A stretch of DNA of 64,000 bases, from positions 10,753 to 74,752 of the forward strand of contig NZ_JAQOWX010000012.1 in NCBI RefSeq assembly GCF_028462495.1, written 5' to 3'. How positions within the stretch are numbered: the stretch's first letter is position 1; each line of letters begins with the position of its first letter. Positions 9,099 through 19,132 of this stretch are shown one piece after another. This stretch comes from Roseateles_E sp005503085 (lineage in GTDB: Bacteria; Pseudomonadota; Gammaproteobacteria; Burkholderiales; Burkholderiaceae_C). The notes beneath the pieces were generated by a model, which saw nothing but the letters and a program-made list of their open reading frames with translations, did no database searches and had not been told where the DNA came from. Both the position numbers and the translations under genes were made by a program.

Positions 9099-10634
9099 AT
9101 GTCGGTTCTGAAGCCTGCGCGGCCAGCGCAAGCCCGGGCGGGCTCGCGCCTGCTGTTCTGCGGCCTGCTGGCCGTGATCCTGAGTGCCTGCGGCGGCGGC
9201 GGCGGGGGCGGCAGCGATGTGTCGCCGCCCCCGCCACCCCCGCCGCCGCCGGTCACCGATCCGGCAGGTATCGACAAGGCCCTGCTGCGCCAGCAGGTCG
9301 ATGCTTTCGTGGCCGAGCAGAAGGCCAGGATCGAGACGATCGACTGCAGCCAGAGCCAGACCGGCCCCTGCGAGCCGATCCGTAACATCCGCTTCTCCGA
9401 CGGCCAGGCCCAGCCCGCCAAGCTGCGCTCCGACCAGACCGTCCTGCTGATTGATTACGGACCGTTCTTCAGTGCCATGCTGCGCTACCGCTCGCGCATG
9501 CTGGCCTATTACCGCGTGAATGAAAGCACCGGTCTGGTCGAACCCCATGACCCGGTGATTGCGCAGGCGCCGCGCTGGGGCGTCGAGCTGCTGCGCGCCA
9601 TTGATGGCTTCCAGTACCGCGACGGCGCCGGCCAGCAGCGGCCGAGCTTTGTGCCGGCCGACTGGCTGCGGCCGCTGGCCCCGCTGGTGGGAGCGCGATC
9701 CTTTGTCGGGCCGGAGTGGAGCGGCTTTCACGGCGCGGCCGTGCTGAGCATGGTGGTGGAGGCCAGCCCGCAGGCCGGCTTTGTGCTGCTGGATCCCTTC
9801 CCCTTCGAGGCGGTGCTGAAGGCCAACCGCAGCAGCGCCTGCGCCAAGGACTGGGCGGCGCTGGAGCAGGGCGTGCAGCGCACGGCGCAAAGCCTGCAGG
9901 CGGTATTGCAGCGCCATGGTGTGGACTATGTGAACATGTCCGGCGGCGTCGATGCGCAGAACCTGAGGATGTGGGATGGGCTGGGCTGCGGCAGCGCGCT
10001 CAGCAGCGACGAAGCGCGGGCCTTGATGCTGGCCTATCGTCCCTTGTACGCGGCCTTGTTCGAGAGCCCGACGGTGCTGGGCGTGCAGGCCGCCGGCCAG
10101 CACATGGCGCCGCACAACGCTCCGCTGGACATGCTGGCCCTGCCGCACCGCGTGCGGGCCCAGTCCTTCAACGCCCGTGCCACCCGCTTGAGCGCCGACG
10201 GTATCACCGGGGCGCAGCGGCCCGCAGTGCACGAGCCCTGGGCCCATGATCGTGCCTGGGTGGATGTCTTCCTCAACACCGGCTTGCTGAGCGATGACGT
10301 TCCCCTGCAGATCAACGAGAGGCCGCCGCTGAAGACCGACAACCACTTCGGGCTGCGGCTGGGGCCCTCGGGCGACTATGTCAACCCGTCCTTTATCGCC
10401 CCCCAGGCCCTGAACCGCCTGATCCATCTGAAGCAGCAACTGGCGCCCACGATGGCGCCCGAGGCGCCGCTGGACGCGGCTCTGATCCAGCGCATGAAGG
10501 ACGCGCTGACACCGCTGGGCTGCAGCTGGGCGCCCGAGGACGGCGGCCGCTGCAAGCTGCAGGACCCCGCCTGGCACCGCCAGCAGGAGCTGTTCCGCCA
10601 GGGTTGGCTGCCGGCGGACTGGCGCTGGGAGTAG
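9099..10634 (+). CDS. Lipoprotein with diverged subtilase-like features, copy 2
   Basis: The 511-aa paralogue of the preceding gene begins with lipobox LSAC (Cys31), a Gly7 run and a Pro9 tract. The mature halves align along their length, with near-identical C-termini (LKQQLAPTMAPEAPLDAALI and GCSWAPEDGG). The putative S8 blocks are TVLLIDYG (Asp119), FHGAAVLSMVVEASPQAG (His211), GVDYVNMSGG, AAGQHM (Gln334 at the oxyanion position) and NPSFIAPQALNRLIHL (Ser431). It begins 63 nt after copy 1 ends, with GAGGAGTTGTCACC before the ATG. This is a tandem duplication that has since diverged. Substrate and activity are unknown. Confidence 0.7.
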   Translation: MSVLKPARPAQARAGSRLLFCGLLAVILSACGGGGGGGSDVSPPPPPPPPPVTDPAGIDKALLRQQVDAFVAEQKARIETIDCSQSQTGPCEPIRNIRFSDGQAQPAKLRSDQTVLLIDYGPFFSAMLRYRSRMLAYYRVNESTGLVEPHDPVIAQAPRWGVELLRAIDGFQYRDGAGQQRPSFVPADWLRPLAPLVGARSFVGPEWSGFHGAAVLSMVVEASPQAGFVLLDPFPFEAVLKANRSSACAKDWAALEQGVQRTAQSLQAVLQRHGVDYVNMSGGVDAQNLRMWDGLGCGSALSSDEARALMLAYRPLYAALFESPTVLGVQAAGQHMAPHNAPLDMLALPHRVRAQSFNARATRLSADGITGAQRPAVHEPWAHDRAWVDVFLNTGLLSDDVPLQINERPPLKTDNHFGLRLGPSGDYVNPSFIAPQALNRLIHLKQQLAPTMAPEAPLDAALIQRMKDALTPLGCSWAPEDGGRCKLQDPAWHRQQELFRQGWLPADWRWE

Positions 10635-10754
10635 GGGCCGAACGGCGACTGGGGTCAGGTCTTGCGTCCAGACAGGACCAGGACTGCGGGCCGGGTATTT
10701 TGTAAGCGTCGGTAATCGCGGTCGCCCCTCTCAGGCCCGCCCGCGTTGCCCGAG

Positions 10755-10773
10755 CACTCAGGTCGACTGAGTG
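10755..10773. other. Perfect 7-bp inverted repeat upstream of the Thr-Pro lipoprotein gene
   Basis: CACTCAG (10755-10761) and CTGAGTG (10767-10773) flank GTCGA. The dyad ends 31 bases before the start codon at 10805. It could be a regulator site or a leader hairpin, and nothing else in the sequence decides between them. Confidence 0.35.
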
Positions 10774-10804
10774 ACAAGCAAGAACATCAGGGAGAACTCG
10801 ATCA

Positions 10805-11961
<1,157 letters not shown>

Positions 11962-11968
<7 letters not shown>

Positions 11969-12633
11969 GCCAGGGTCCGGCCCAGGAAATCCAGTGTCCG
12001 CTGCCAGGCCAGCTGCGCGCTGGCCGCATCGAACACCTCGGGCCGCGTGTCGTTGAAGAAGGCATGGTCGGCCGGGTAGCGGTGGATCTCGGCCGGCACC
12101 TTCAGTGCGGCGACCAGGCCGTCCACCGTGGCCGGCGTGCACCAGTCGTCGCGCTCGGCGAAATGGCCTTGCAGCGGGATGGCGATCTTGGCCGGGTCGG
12201 CGAACCCGGCCGGCGGGATGCCGTAGAAGCAGCACGCGGCGGCCAGGCCCGGCAGATGCACGGCGGCCGCGATGGTCAGCGCACCGCCCATGCAGAAGCC
12301 CACGACGCCCACTTTTGCGCCGACCTTGGGGCAGCGCGCCCGCAAATAGCCGAGCGCGCCGGCCAGGTCCTGGTGAGTAGCGTCGCCGAAGTCCAGCCCC
12401 GTCATCAGGTGATTGGCTTCGTCGGCGCTGCTGGCAATGCGGCCGCGATACAGATCGGGCGCCAGCGTCGTGAACCCGGCGGCGGCAAAGCGCTCGGCCA
12501 GCTCACGGATATGCGGGTTCAGCCCCCACCATTCCTGGATCAGTATCAGCCCGGGCCGGCCCGTGCCGGCCTCGGCCAGCCAGGCGCTGCTCGTGCCGCC
12601 GTCGGGGCGCTGGAAGTCGATCATCTGTGCCAT
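11962..12633 (-). CDS. Dienelactone hydrolase family protein
   Basis: This 223-aa alpha/beta hydrolase resembles carboxymethylenebutenolidase, which opens dienelactone in chloroaromatic breakdown. Many family members have other ester substrates. Visible features are QEWWGLN near the N-terminus, with the Glu that pairs with the nucleophile, and the nucleophile Cys in GFCMGG. An Asp in AERDDWCTP and a His in YPADHAFFND complete the triad. The start at 12633 has AGGAG seven bases upstream, and a second ATG lies nine bases downstream. The gene stands alone and converges with the Thr-Pro lipoprotein gene. No aromatic-degradation genes are close by, so the substrate is open. Confidence 0.9.
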
Positions 12634-12928
12634 GCTTGCATCTCCTTGTCCGTTTGGAACGGCCGTGGTTCGCCATGGTGGTCGCAGGCCACCAGATACG
12701 TCAAGACCTGGCACTTGCTGCTTCGGTGAGGCTCGCTGCCCCGTCCGGACACCGTCCGCGGACATCGGGAGTGGCTGGCGGCCTTGCTCCAAGTCCTTGA
12801 TCGACAACTGTCTTCTTCGGCGCCTTTGCTGGCAAAGGGTTTGCGTTTCTGCAGCGATCAAAAGTAGAAATTCACGTCGGCTTCACGCCGCTGCGGCGAT
12901 GCTGACAGACGAGGGAGATGGAGAAGCA

Positions 12929-14407
12929 ATGACAAGGAATGATCGTGCGGCCGCGAGGGCTTTGCTGTGTCTGGCCATCGGCACGCTGGTGGGCTGCGGC
13001 GGTGGCGGTGGCTCGGACCCTGCGCCGCCCCCACCGCCGCCCGACGTCAAGCCGCTGGCCGGCCGGGTGATCGACGGCTATGTGCGCGGCGCCACCGTCT
13101 GGCTGGATCTCAACGGCAACCGCGTCCGCGATGCCGGCGAGCCCAGCGCCGTATCGCAGCAGGCCGGCGCCTACCAGCTGGAGCTCGGGGCCGCCGACCG
13201 CGCCTGCCTGCCCTACGCGACGCTCTATGTCGATGTGCCGGTGGGCGCCGTCGATGAGGACAGCGGCCCGGTCAGCGCCGCCTACCAGATGGCCGTGGCA
13301 CCGCGCCTGCAGGCGCTCAGCGCGGATCAGCTGATGAATATCTCGCCGCTGACGACGGCGATCTGGTCCCAGGTCGAGGGCCGGCTCTCGAGCACCCAGC
13401 CCGGGCTGAGCAGCTGCCAGACCCTGCAGCAGAACCAGGCCCTGCGCGAGGGCCTGAGCCAGGAGATCCGCCGCGTGATGCAGGAGCTGGTGCAGCGCCA
13501 CAACCTGTCGGAGCAACGCATCCATGCCGACTTCATCCAGACCCAGGACCGCGCCGCCTACCTGATCGCCCAGGACATCGTGAAGGGCCTCAAGGCTGGT
13601 TTCGCCCATCGCCAGACGCTGAAGGCCCGCCACCCGGATGCCAGCTTCCTGCGCGCCGAGGTCTGGCACGGCCAGGCCGGGCACCACAACACCGAAGGCT
13701 GGCTGCGCAGCAGCCAGGTCTGGTTGCCAGGCGACCGCTACCAGGAGGAACTGGTGGGCCTGAGCGAAGACCTGAGCCAGGTCCGCACCGTCTACCACCT
13801 GCGCGAGGAAAGCAGCATGGCCTGGGGCCAGGGGCGCTACACGCTGCGCCAGGGCGGCGCCCAGCACTGGGACACTGGCAAGGCTGCTGCCTACTGCAGT
13901 TTCGAGGAGATCGTGACGGTGAAGACAAGCCAGGGCGTCGAGTACAGCCTGGCGAACACCGCCGCGAGCGTCGAGGCGGCGGCGCCCGCCGAATGCCTCG
14001 GCCGCGCGCCCAGCGGGCTGGACGCGCCGCTGGCGCGCAGCTACCGGGTCGCCTTCCTCGACGGCCAGATCGGCCGCATCAGCCACGATGCCCGGTTCTC
14101 GCTGAGCCCCGAGGCCGCCCGCAGCGGGCCGCTGGCCGGCTGGCTGAACCTGAAGGACAAGGCCGCCACGCTGGACCTGGTGCAGCTGGTCGAGCATCTG
14201 GCGCCGCTGGACTACCGCATCGAGGCGCCGGTGGTGGGCGAGGAGCGCTTCCTCTACTGGCACAAGCGCAAGACCGATGACAGCACGGCGCTGCGCGTGC
14301 AGACCGACCGCTATGTCGGCGAGTGGACCCGCGAAAGCACCCGGGCCGACCAGACGCGGCTGAAGGAGTGCAGCCGGGACGGCGTGAGCTGGGCGCCCTG
14401 CAGCTGA
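12929..14407 (+). CDS. Lipoprotein of unknown function with an SdrD/Cna-B-like N-terminal module
   Basis: The 492-aa product has a lipobox ending at Cys23 (LVGCGGGGG) and a Pro6 tract. Just after the tether, GRVIDGYVRGATVWLDLNGN with RVRDAGEP resembles the calcium-binding repeat modules of large surface proteins (Asp/Asn ladder DLNGNRVRDAGE). The remaining 400 residues, including RVMQELVQRHNLSEQ and a Trp-rich stretch near WHGQAGHHNTEGWLR, match nothing I recognise. The start has GGAGA nine bases upstream. An ATG at 12899 is an alternative. It is the fourth Cys-Gly-Pro tethered lipoprotein in 7 kb, and the next gene begins 31 nt downstream. Confidence 0.75.
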   Translation: MTRNDRAAARALLCLAIGTLVGCGGGGGSDPAPPPPPPDVKPLAGRVIDGYVRGATVWLDLNGNRVRDAGEPSAVSQQAGAYQLELGAADRACLPYATLYVDVPVGAVDEDSGPVSAAYQMAVAPRLQALSADQLMNISPLTTAIWSQVEGRLSSTQPGLSSCQTLQQNQALREGLSQEIRRVMQELVQRHNLSEQRIHADFIQTQDRAAYLIAQDIVKGLKAGFAHRQTLKARHPDASFLRAEVWHGQAGHHNTEGWLRSSQVWLPGDRYQEELVGLSEDLSQVRTVYHLREESSMAWGQGRYTLRQGGAQHWDTGKAAAYCSFEEIVTVKTSQGVEYSLANTAASVEAAAPAECLGRAPSGLDAPLARSYRVAFLDGQIGRISHDARFSLSPEAARSGPLAGWLNLKDKAATLDLVQLVEHLAPLDYRIEAPVVGEERFLYWHKRKTDDSTALRVQTDRYVGEWTRESTRADQTRLKECSRDGVSWAPCS

Positions 14408-14438
14408 TGCAAAAACGTGGGCCGTATTGGGGGATGTG

Positions 14439-15407
14439 ATGCTCGGCTTTCTCGCGCTGCCGCTATCTCTCTTGCTGCTGCTCTTGCTGGGCCTGGCCTG
14501 GCTGCTCTGGAAGCGGCGCTATCGCGGCCTGCCGGAGGGACTGGGCCTGGCGCTGGCGGTGGGGGTCTGCGGCGTCTGGGCGGTGTTCCAGTCGCAGTCG
14601 TCCACCGGCGCCTTGGGTCTGCTGCCCCTGCCTTTTTATGCGCTGGCCGCGGGTGTGCTGGGCTGGGCGGGCACGAACGCGCGCCACAGCCCGCGCCGCT
14701 GGCGTGCGGGCCTGGGCTGGCTGGCCCTGCTGGCGGCCTTGGCCGGGCCGGTGCTCCTGCTGGCCCAGGGGTTCCAGACGCGGGCACTGAACCAGCAGCG
14801 CGCGGCCCTTAACGCCGCGCATCGCGCCGAGATCGAGCGCAACAGGGCCGCCATCAAGGCCCTGCTGTCACAGCATCCGGGAGAGGAGGGCGCCCAGATC
14901 GAGGCCTTGACCCTGCGCCATGCGCAGGACAGGGCCTGGCTGCTGCCGCTGCTGGAGCAACCCCAAGTCCTTGCCGAGACGCTGGACCGCCTGGCGGACT
15001 CGGCGGACTTCGGGATCGTTTTGAGCGTGGCGCGCCATCCCCGCACCCGACCGGACACCCTGGCCCGCATCTACCGCCGGCCCGCCAATCCGGACTACTT
15101 CTTCAGCGATCTGGCCCGTCATTCCAACACCCCGCCCGAGCTGCTGATCGAGCTCTACCGGCGGCCGCGCAGCATCATGAATCTGGATCGCCAGTTCGCC
15201 GCCAACCCGGCTCTGCCGGCCGAGCTGCGGCGCGAGCTGCTGGCACAGACCCGCGATGTCCATGTGGTCCAGGGTCTGCTGGGCCTGCCCACGCTCGATT
15301 GCGATTTTCTGCCGGCGCGGCGCCAGGCCCGGGCGCGCAGCGACCGGCCCGAGGACAGCGACAGCCTGGCGCGGTTGGATGAGTTGCAGCGCGGGCGCTG
15401 TGCCTGA
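14439..15407 (+). CDS. Membrane protein with C-terminal leucine-rich-variant-like helical repeats
   Basis: This is a 322-aa protein. Three hydrophobic segments occupy residues 1-25, about 35-75 and 90-112, followed by a charged helix and a soluble C-terminal part. That part contains repeated units of the form (S/N)-x-T/P-P-x-x-L-x-x-(I/L)-Y-R-R-P, for example RTRPDTLARIYRRP, SNTPPELLIELYRRP and NPALPAELRRELL. Such repeats resemble LRV/HEAT-type helical solenoids used for protein binding. I see no enzyme motif. It follows the preceding lipoprotein gene by 31 nt and may be co-transcribed. A TTG twelve bases earlier is an alternative start. Confidence 0.7.
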   Translation: MLGFLALPLSLLLLLLLGLAWLLWKRRYRGLPEGLGLALAVGVCGVWAVFQSQSSTGALGLLPLPFYALAAGVLGWAGTNARHSPRRWRAGLGWLALLAALAGPVLLLAQGFQTRALNQQRAALNAAHRAEIERNRAAIKALLSQHPGEEGAQIEALTLRHAQDRAWLLPLLEQPQVLAETLDRLADSADFGIVLSVARHPRTRPDTLARIYRRPANPDYFFSDLARHSNTPPELLIELYRRPRSIMNLDRQFAANPALPAELRRELLAQTRDVHVVQGLLGLPTLDCDFLPARRQARARSDRPEDSDSLARLDELQRGRCA

Positions 15408-15410
15408 AGC

Positions 15411-16781
15411 TCAGGCCGCCGGGTAGCTGATCCTCAGCCCCAGTCCGCGCCCGTCCAGCCCATCGACAAAATCCAGCGTCGCGCCCTCGCGTTCGGCGAT
15501 GCGCTTGACGATGGCCAGGCCCAGGCCGGTGCCTTGCTCGGTGCTGCCGGGCACGCGGTAGAAGCGTTCGAACACCCGCTCGCGCTGGGTCGGCTCCAGG
15601 CCGGGTCCGTTGTCGCGTACCGTCAGCGCGATGCCAGCGGCCAGTTTGTCAAGGTGCACCTCGACCCGCGCGCCACCCGCGCTGTAGCGGATCGCGTTGT
15701 CCACCAGGTTGTCGACCACCGAGCAGAAGCCGCTGCGCTCCAGCAGCGCCTCGTGATGATCGGGTGCCAGCAGCTCCAGCTGGGTGCCGCGCTGGCGCGC
15801 CAGCGGGGCCAGCAGCGCGATGCGCTCGCGCAGCAGCGCGGCCGCGTCCAGGCGCTCGGGCTTGAGCGTCTGCACCGTGGTCTCGGCGCGCGCCAGGGTC
15901 AGCAGCTGGGCCAGCAGATGCGAGACCCGCGCGATGCCGGCGCGCAGCGCGCCGGCCGCCTCGGCGCGGGCCTGTGGCTCCTGCTCGCTGAGCAGCAGAT
16001 GGGCTTGCGCGTTGGCGGCGGCCAGCGGCGTGCGCAGCTCGTGCGCCGCATCGGCCAGAAAGCGCCGCTCCGCCTCCAGGCGCTGGCCTTCGCGCAGCAG
16101 CAGGCCGTTGAGCGCGCTGACCAGCGGGGCGGTCTCGGTGTAGAGCTTGTCCACCTGCACCGGCGCCAGATCGCCGGCGCCGCGCTTCGCGATGCGCTGG
16201 GCCAGCAGGGCCAGGGGGCGCAGGCCGGCGCGCACGCTGAACCAGATCACCAGGCCGTGCCAGAGGAAGACGCCGAGCTGGGACTGCAGGACCAGCCAGA
16301 GCACCGGCAGCACCGCGCCGAGGTCGGCTTCGCGAGGCTCGGCGATCAGCAGCACGCGCCCCTGGCCCGGGTCCGCGCGCTGCACCAGCCAGCGCGCGGC
16401 CTCGCCCGCCGCAGGTTCCGCGTCCAGCCGGGTGGCCGGGGCGTTGGCGCTGCGATAGAGCAGCCGGCCCTGAGCGTCCCAGACCTGGTAGGCCGGATGC
16501 AGGCCCGCGCCCACGTCATCGCCCAGACCCAGCAGGGCCAGCACCGCGTCGTCGGTGGCCTTCAGGCGCTGCGCCAGCTCGGCCTCGGGGCTGGCCGCGG
16601 CGGACACGAGCACCGTGGCCATCTGCTGCAGCCGCGCCTCCACCTCGGTCTCGCCCCAGGCCACGCCGCGCCAGGTCAGCAGCCCGGCCAGCACCAGCCA
16701 GGCCACAAAAAGGGCAAACGCCTGCCAGGCGATCAGGCGACCGCTCAGCGAGGCCGGCGCCCAGCGTGCCGCCGGGTTCAC
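15411..16781 (-). CDS. Sensor histidine kinase, QseC/TctE-like
   Basis: This 456-aa inner-membrane sensor has a transmembrane helix at about residues 17-38, a periplasmic part to about 155, and a second helix near 158-182. The dimerisation domain follows with phospho-acceptor His247 in FLADAAHELRTPL. The ATPase domain shows VDNLVDNAIRYS (N box), DNGPGL and GTGLGLAIVKRI. It starts with GTG and its start overlaps the response-regulator stop (GTGA, 16778-16781), so the two are coupled. The regulator and divergent mipA fit a QseBC-type envelope or metal-sensing system. The signal is not deducible from the sequence. Confidence 0.93.
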   Translation of the reverse strand: MNPAARWAPASLSGRLIAWQAFALFVAWLVLAGLLTWRGVAWGETEVEARLQQMATVLVSAAASPEAELAQRLKATDDAVLALLGLGDDVGAGLHPAYQVWDAQGRLLYRSANAPATRLDAEPAAGEAARWLVQRADPGQGRVLLIAEPREADLGAVLPVLWLVLQSQLGVFLWHGLVIWFSVRAGLRPLALLAQRIAKRGAGDLAPVQVDKLYTETAPLVSALNGLLLREGQRLEAERRFLADAAHELRTPLAAANAQAHLLLSEQEPQARAEAAGALRAGIARVSHLLAQLLTLARAETTVQTLKPERLDAAALLRERIALLAPLARQRGTQLELLAPDHHEALLERSGFCSVVDNLVDNAIRYSAGGARVEVHLDKLAAGIALTVRDNGPGLEPTQRERVFERFYRVPGSTEQGTGLGLAIVKRIAEREGATLDFVDGLDGRGLGLRISYPAA

Positions 16782-17455
16782 GAGGAGGCGGCGCAGGCCG
16801 GCGCCTCCAGCACATAGCCGACGCCGCGCACCGTGGCGATCCAGTCATTGCCCAGCTTCTTGCGCAGCTTGTAGACATGGACATCGATGGCATTGCTGTC
16901 CAGCAGCTCGCCGCCACCGAGGCCGCGCTCGATCTGCTCGCGCGTCAGCACCCGGCCGGGCTCGGCCGCCAGGGTCAGCAGGATGTCGTACTCGCGCGCC
17001 GACAGGGCCACCTCGACCTCGGCCAGCAGCACGCGCCGGCGCGCGGTGTCTATCACCAGCTCGCCGAGCTGCCAGGTGTTGCTGGACTGGCCGCTGTGAC
17101 GGCGCAGCAGCGCACGCACCCGCGACAGCAACTCCTCCATCGCGAAGGGCTTGCCCAGATAGTCGTCGGCGCCGGCGTCCAGCCCCTCGACCCGCTCCTC
17201 GACGCTGTCGCGCGCGGTGATCAGCATCACCGGCGTGGCCCGGCCCAGCGCGCGCCACCAGGCCAGCAGCGCCAGCCCGCTCTCGTCGGGCAGGCCGATG
17301 TCCAGCAGCAGCAGATCGAAGGGCAGCTCGGCGAGAAAGCGCCGCGCGTCGCCGGCGCTGCGCAGCCACACGACCCGGTGGCCGGCCATGCTCAGCACGC
17401 GTTGCAGTGAATGCCCCAGAGGCAGGTCGTCCTCGATCAGAAGAATGCTGGACAT
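16778..17455 (-). CDS. OmpR-family response regulator, QseB/TctD-like
   Basis: The 225-aa regulator has a receiver domain with acidic pocket Glu8/Asp9/Asp10 (LLIEDDLPLG) and phospho-acceptor Asp52 (LLLDIGLPDESG). The conserved Thr and Lys are in LITARD and LGKPF. A winged-helix DNA-binding domain occupies about residues 130-220 and ends with VRGVGYVLE. It is the partner of the kinase gene that overlaps its stop. Four TTCAT repeats in the divergent promoter region (17552-17598) are candidate binding sites, which suggests it controls mipA and perhaps itself. Confidence 0.94.
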   Translation of the reverse strand: MSSILLIEDDLPLGHSLQRVLSMAGHRVVWLRSAGDARRFLAELPFDLLLLDIGLPDESGLALLAWWRALGRATPVMLITARDSVEERVEGLDAGADDYLGKPFAMEELLSRVRALLRRHSGQSSNTWQLGELVIDTARRRVLLAEVEVALSAREYDILLTLAAEPGRVLTREQIERGLGGGELLDSNAIDVHVYKLRKKLGNDWIATVRGVGYVLEAPACAASS

Positions 17456-17551
17456 GGTGGGTCTGCCCCCTCCTTGGTGGGCCGCGCCGGCAACGGCAGC
17501 GGATTCTAGAAGCGCCGCCCGCGCATCGCCGTGGCGGCGTCACCGCAGGCC

Positions 17552-17598
17552 TTCATCAAGGCTTCATGCGGGGCCGCGGCGCTTCATCGCCGCTTCAT
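17552..17598. promoter_or_regulatory. Two pairs of 11-bp-spaced TTCAT direct repeats, candidate OmpR-type operator
   Basis: TTCAT occurs at 17552, 17563, 17583 and 17594. Within each pair the spacing is 11 bp, about one helical turn, and the second and third repeats are 20 bp apart. OmpR-family regulators bind tandem direct repeats of this spacing as head-to-tail dimers. The array lies 52-98 bases before the mipA start and about 100-140 before the regulator gene, in the only intergenic space of this locus. Confidence 0.6.
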
Positions 17599-17649
17599 TG
17601 CCGGCTTTGCACACTGACCGGTGTCATCAACTGCGAGACCGAAACCCTC

Positions 17650-18417
17650 ATGAGAGTTAGCCTTGTTCTGCCCCTGGTCCTGCTGGCCGCCTGCGGCCCG
17701 GCCACCGCTGCCGACAGCGACTGGCGCTTGCGCGGCGGCGTCGCTGCGCTGGCCCAGCCCAAATACGTCGGCGCCGACAAGCAGCGCCTGCTGGCCGCGC
17801 CGTTGATCGAGGCGCGCTGGCGCAAGCAGGTCTTCCTCGGCAGCCTGCGCGGCCTCGGCTACGAGGCCGCGCTGGGCGAGGGCGCCAGCGTCAGCGCCGC
17901 GCTGGCCGTCGACACCCATCAACGCCGCCGCAAGGACGGCCTGCGCGTACAGGCGCTCGACGAGATCAAGCTGGCGCCGGCGCTGCGCCTGGGTGCCGAG
18001 CTGGCGCTGGGGCCGGTGTTCGTCAATGCGGTCAGCAGCACGCGACTGGGCAAGGACAGCAAGCCCGGCGGGCGCGGCAGCAGCGTGGAGCTCGAAGCCG
18101 GCTACGGCCTGCTGCCCGCTCCCGGCCTGGCGCTGGCCTTCGGCGTCTCGGCCAAGCTGATGGATGCCAAGCTGGGCCAGGCCCTGCTGGGCATCAACAG
18201 CGCCCAGGCCGCTGCCTCGGGGCTGCGGCCGCACCAGGTCGGCGCCGGCCTGCACAGCCTGGGGGTGTTCGGCCAGGCCAGCTACCAGCTGGGCGCCGAC
18301 TGGCAGCTGTTCGCCAAGCTGGGTGTCGCCAGCCTGCGCGGCGATGCGGCCGGCAGCCCGCTGGTGCAGCGGAAGAACCAGCCGACCTTGGCCATCGCAG
18401 CCAGCCGCAGCTTCTGA
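17650..18417 (+). CDS. mipA: MipA/OmpV family outer-membrane protein
   Basis: This 255-aa outer-membrane beta-barrel protein belongs to a family known for scaffolding murein synthesis and for two-component-regulated expression. It has a signal peptide of about 20 residues (MRVSLVLPLVLLAACG...ATAA). Typical MipA features follow: an N-terminal WRLRGGVAALAQPKYVGADKQ, alternating hydrophobic strands, and a closing aromatic residue (SRSF). The cysteine in the signal could suggest a lipoprotein, but the following residues fit signal peptidase I cleavage better. It is divergent from the OmpR-type regulator and likely its target. The start ATG at 17650 gives the signal peptide. The upstream in-frame extension overlaps the regulator gene and is rejected. 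Confidence 0.88.
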   Translation: MRVSLVLPLVLLAACGPATAADSDWRLRGGVAALAQPKYVGADKQRLLAAPLIEARWRKQVFLGSLRGLGYEAALGEGASVSAALAVDTHQRRRKDGLRVQALDEIKLAPALRLGAELALGPVFVNAVSSTRLGKDSKPGGRGSSVELEAGYGLLPAPGLALAFGVSAKLMDAKLGQALLGINSAQAAASGLRPHQVGAGLHSLGVFGQASYQLGADWQLFAKLGVASLRGDAAGSPLVQRKNQPTLAIAASRSF

Positions 18418-18445
18418 GGCGAGGCCGGGCCATGCACAATGGCCC

Positions 18446-19132
18446 ATGCCCAAAGTCCTGCTCTTCGATGTCTTCGGCACCCTGGTCGACTGGCGCGGCT
18501 CGATCGCGGCCGAGCTGCTGCCGCTGCTGGGCCGCGCGCGTGCCGAGGCCTTTGCCGAGGCCTGGCGGGCCCAGTACCAGCCGGCGATGGAGGAGGTCAG
18601 AGCCGGCCTCCTGCCCTTCTGCAAGCTCGATGTGCTGCATCGGCGCAATCTGGACATCGTGCTGAAGGACTTCGGCCTCGACCATCTGGACGAGGCGGCG
18701 CGGCGCGAGCTGAACCTGGCCTGGCACCGGCTGGCGGCCTGGCCCGATGTCGGCGCCGCGCTGCAGCGGCTGCGTCGGCGCTTTCGCCTCGCGCCCTGCT
18801 CGAACGGCAATATCTCGCTGATGGCCGATCTCGCCCGCCTGAACGGCTGGCATTGGGACGCGATCACTGGCGCCGAGCTGGCGCGCGACTACAAGCCCAA
18901 GGCCATCGTCTATCTGACGGCCGCGCTGGCCTTCGACGCCGCGCCCGAGGACGTGCTGATGGTGGCCGCCCACAGCTCGGACCTGGCCGCCGCCCGGGCT
19001 GCGGGCCTGGCCACGGCCTTCATCGCGCGGCCCGATGAGCAGGGGCCGGGGCGCGGCGAGAGCCGGGCCGTCGGGCCGGTCGACTATGAGGCGCAGAGCC
19101 TGACCGAACTGGCCGACATGCTGGGCTGCTGA
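18446..19132 (+). CDS. Haloacid dehalogenase, type II (HAD hydrolase)
   Basis: This 228-aa HAD-superfamily enzyme hydrolyses 2-haloacids or related substrates through an aspartyl intermediate. The nucleophile is Asp8 in FDVFGTLVDWR, whose VDWR end is typical of L-2-haloacid dehalogenases. SNGNISL is motif II, the Lys in DYKPKA is motif III, and MVAAHSSDLAAARAAG is the motif IV region. The start at 18446 puts the nucleophile at the normal distance. Its stop abuts the stop of the convergent phosphofructokinase gene with no gap. The natural substrate is not known. Confidence 0.9.
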   Translation: MPKVLLFDVFGTLVDWRGSIAAELLPLLGRARAEAFAEAWRAQYQPAMEEVRAGLLPFCKLDVLHRRNLDIVLKDFGLDHLDEAARRELNLAWHRLAAWPDVGAALQRLRRRFRLAPCSNGNISLMADLARLNGWHWDAITGAELARDYKPKAIVYLTAALAFDAAPEDVLMVAAHSSDLAAARAAGLATAFIARPDEQGPGRGESRAVGPVDYEAQSLTELADMLGC

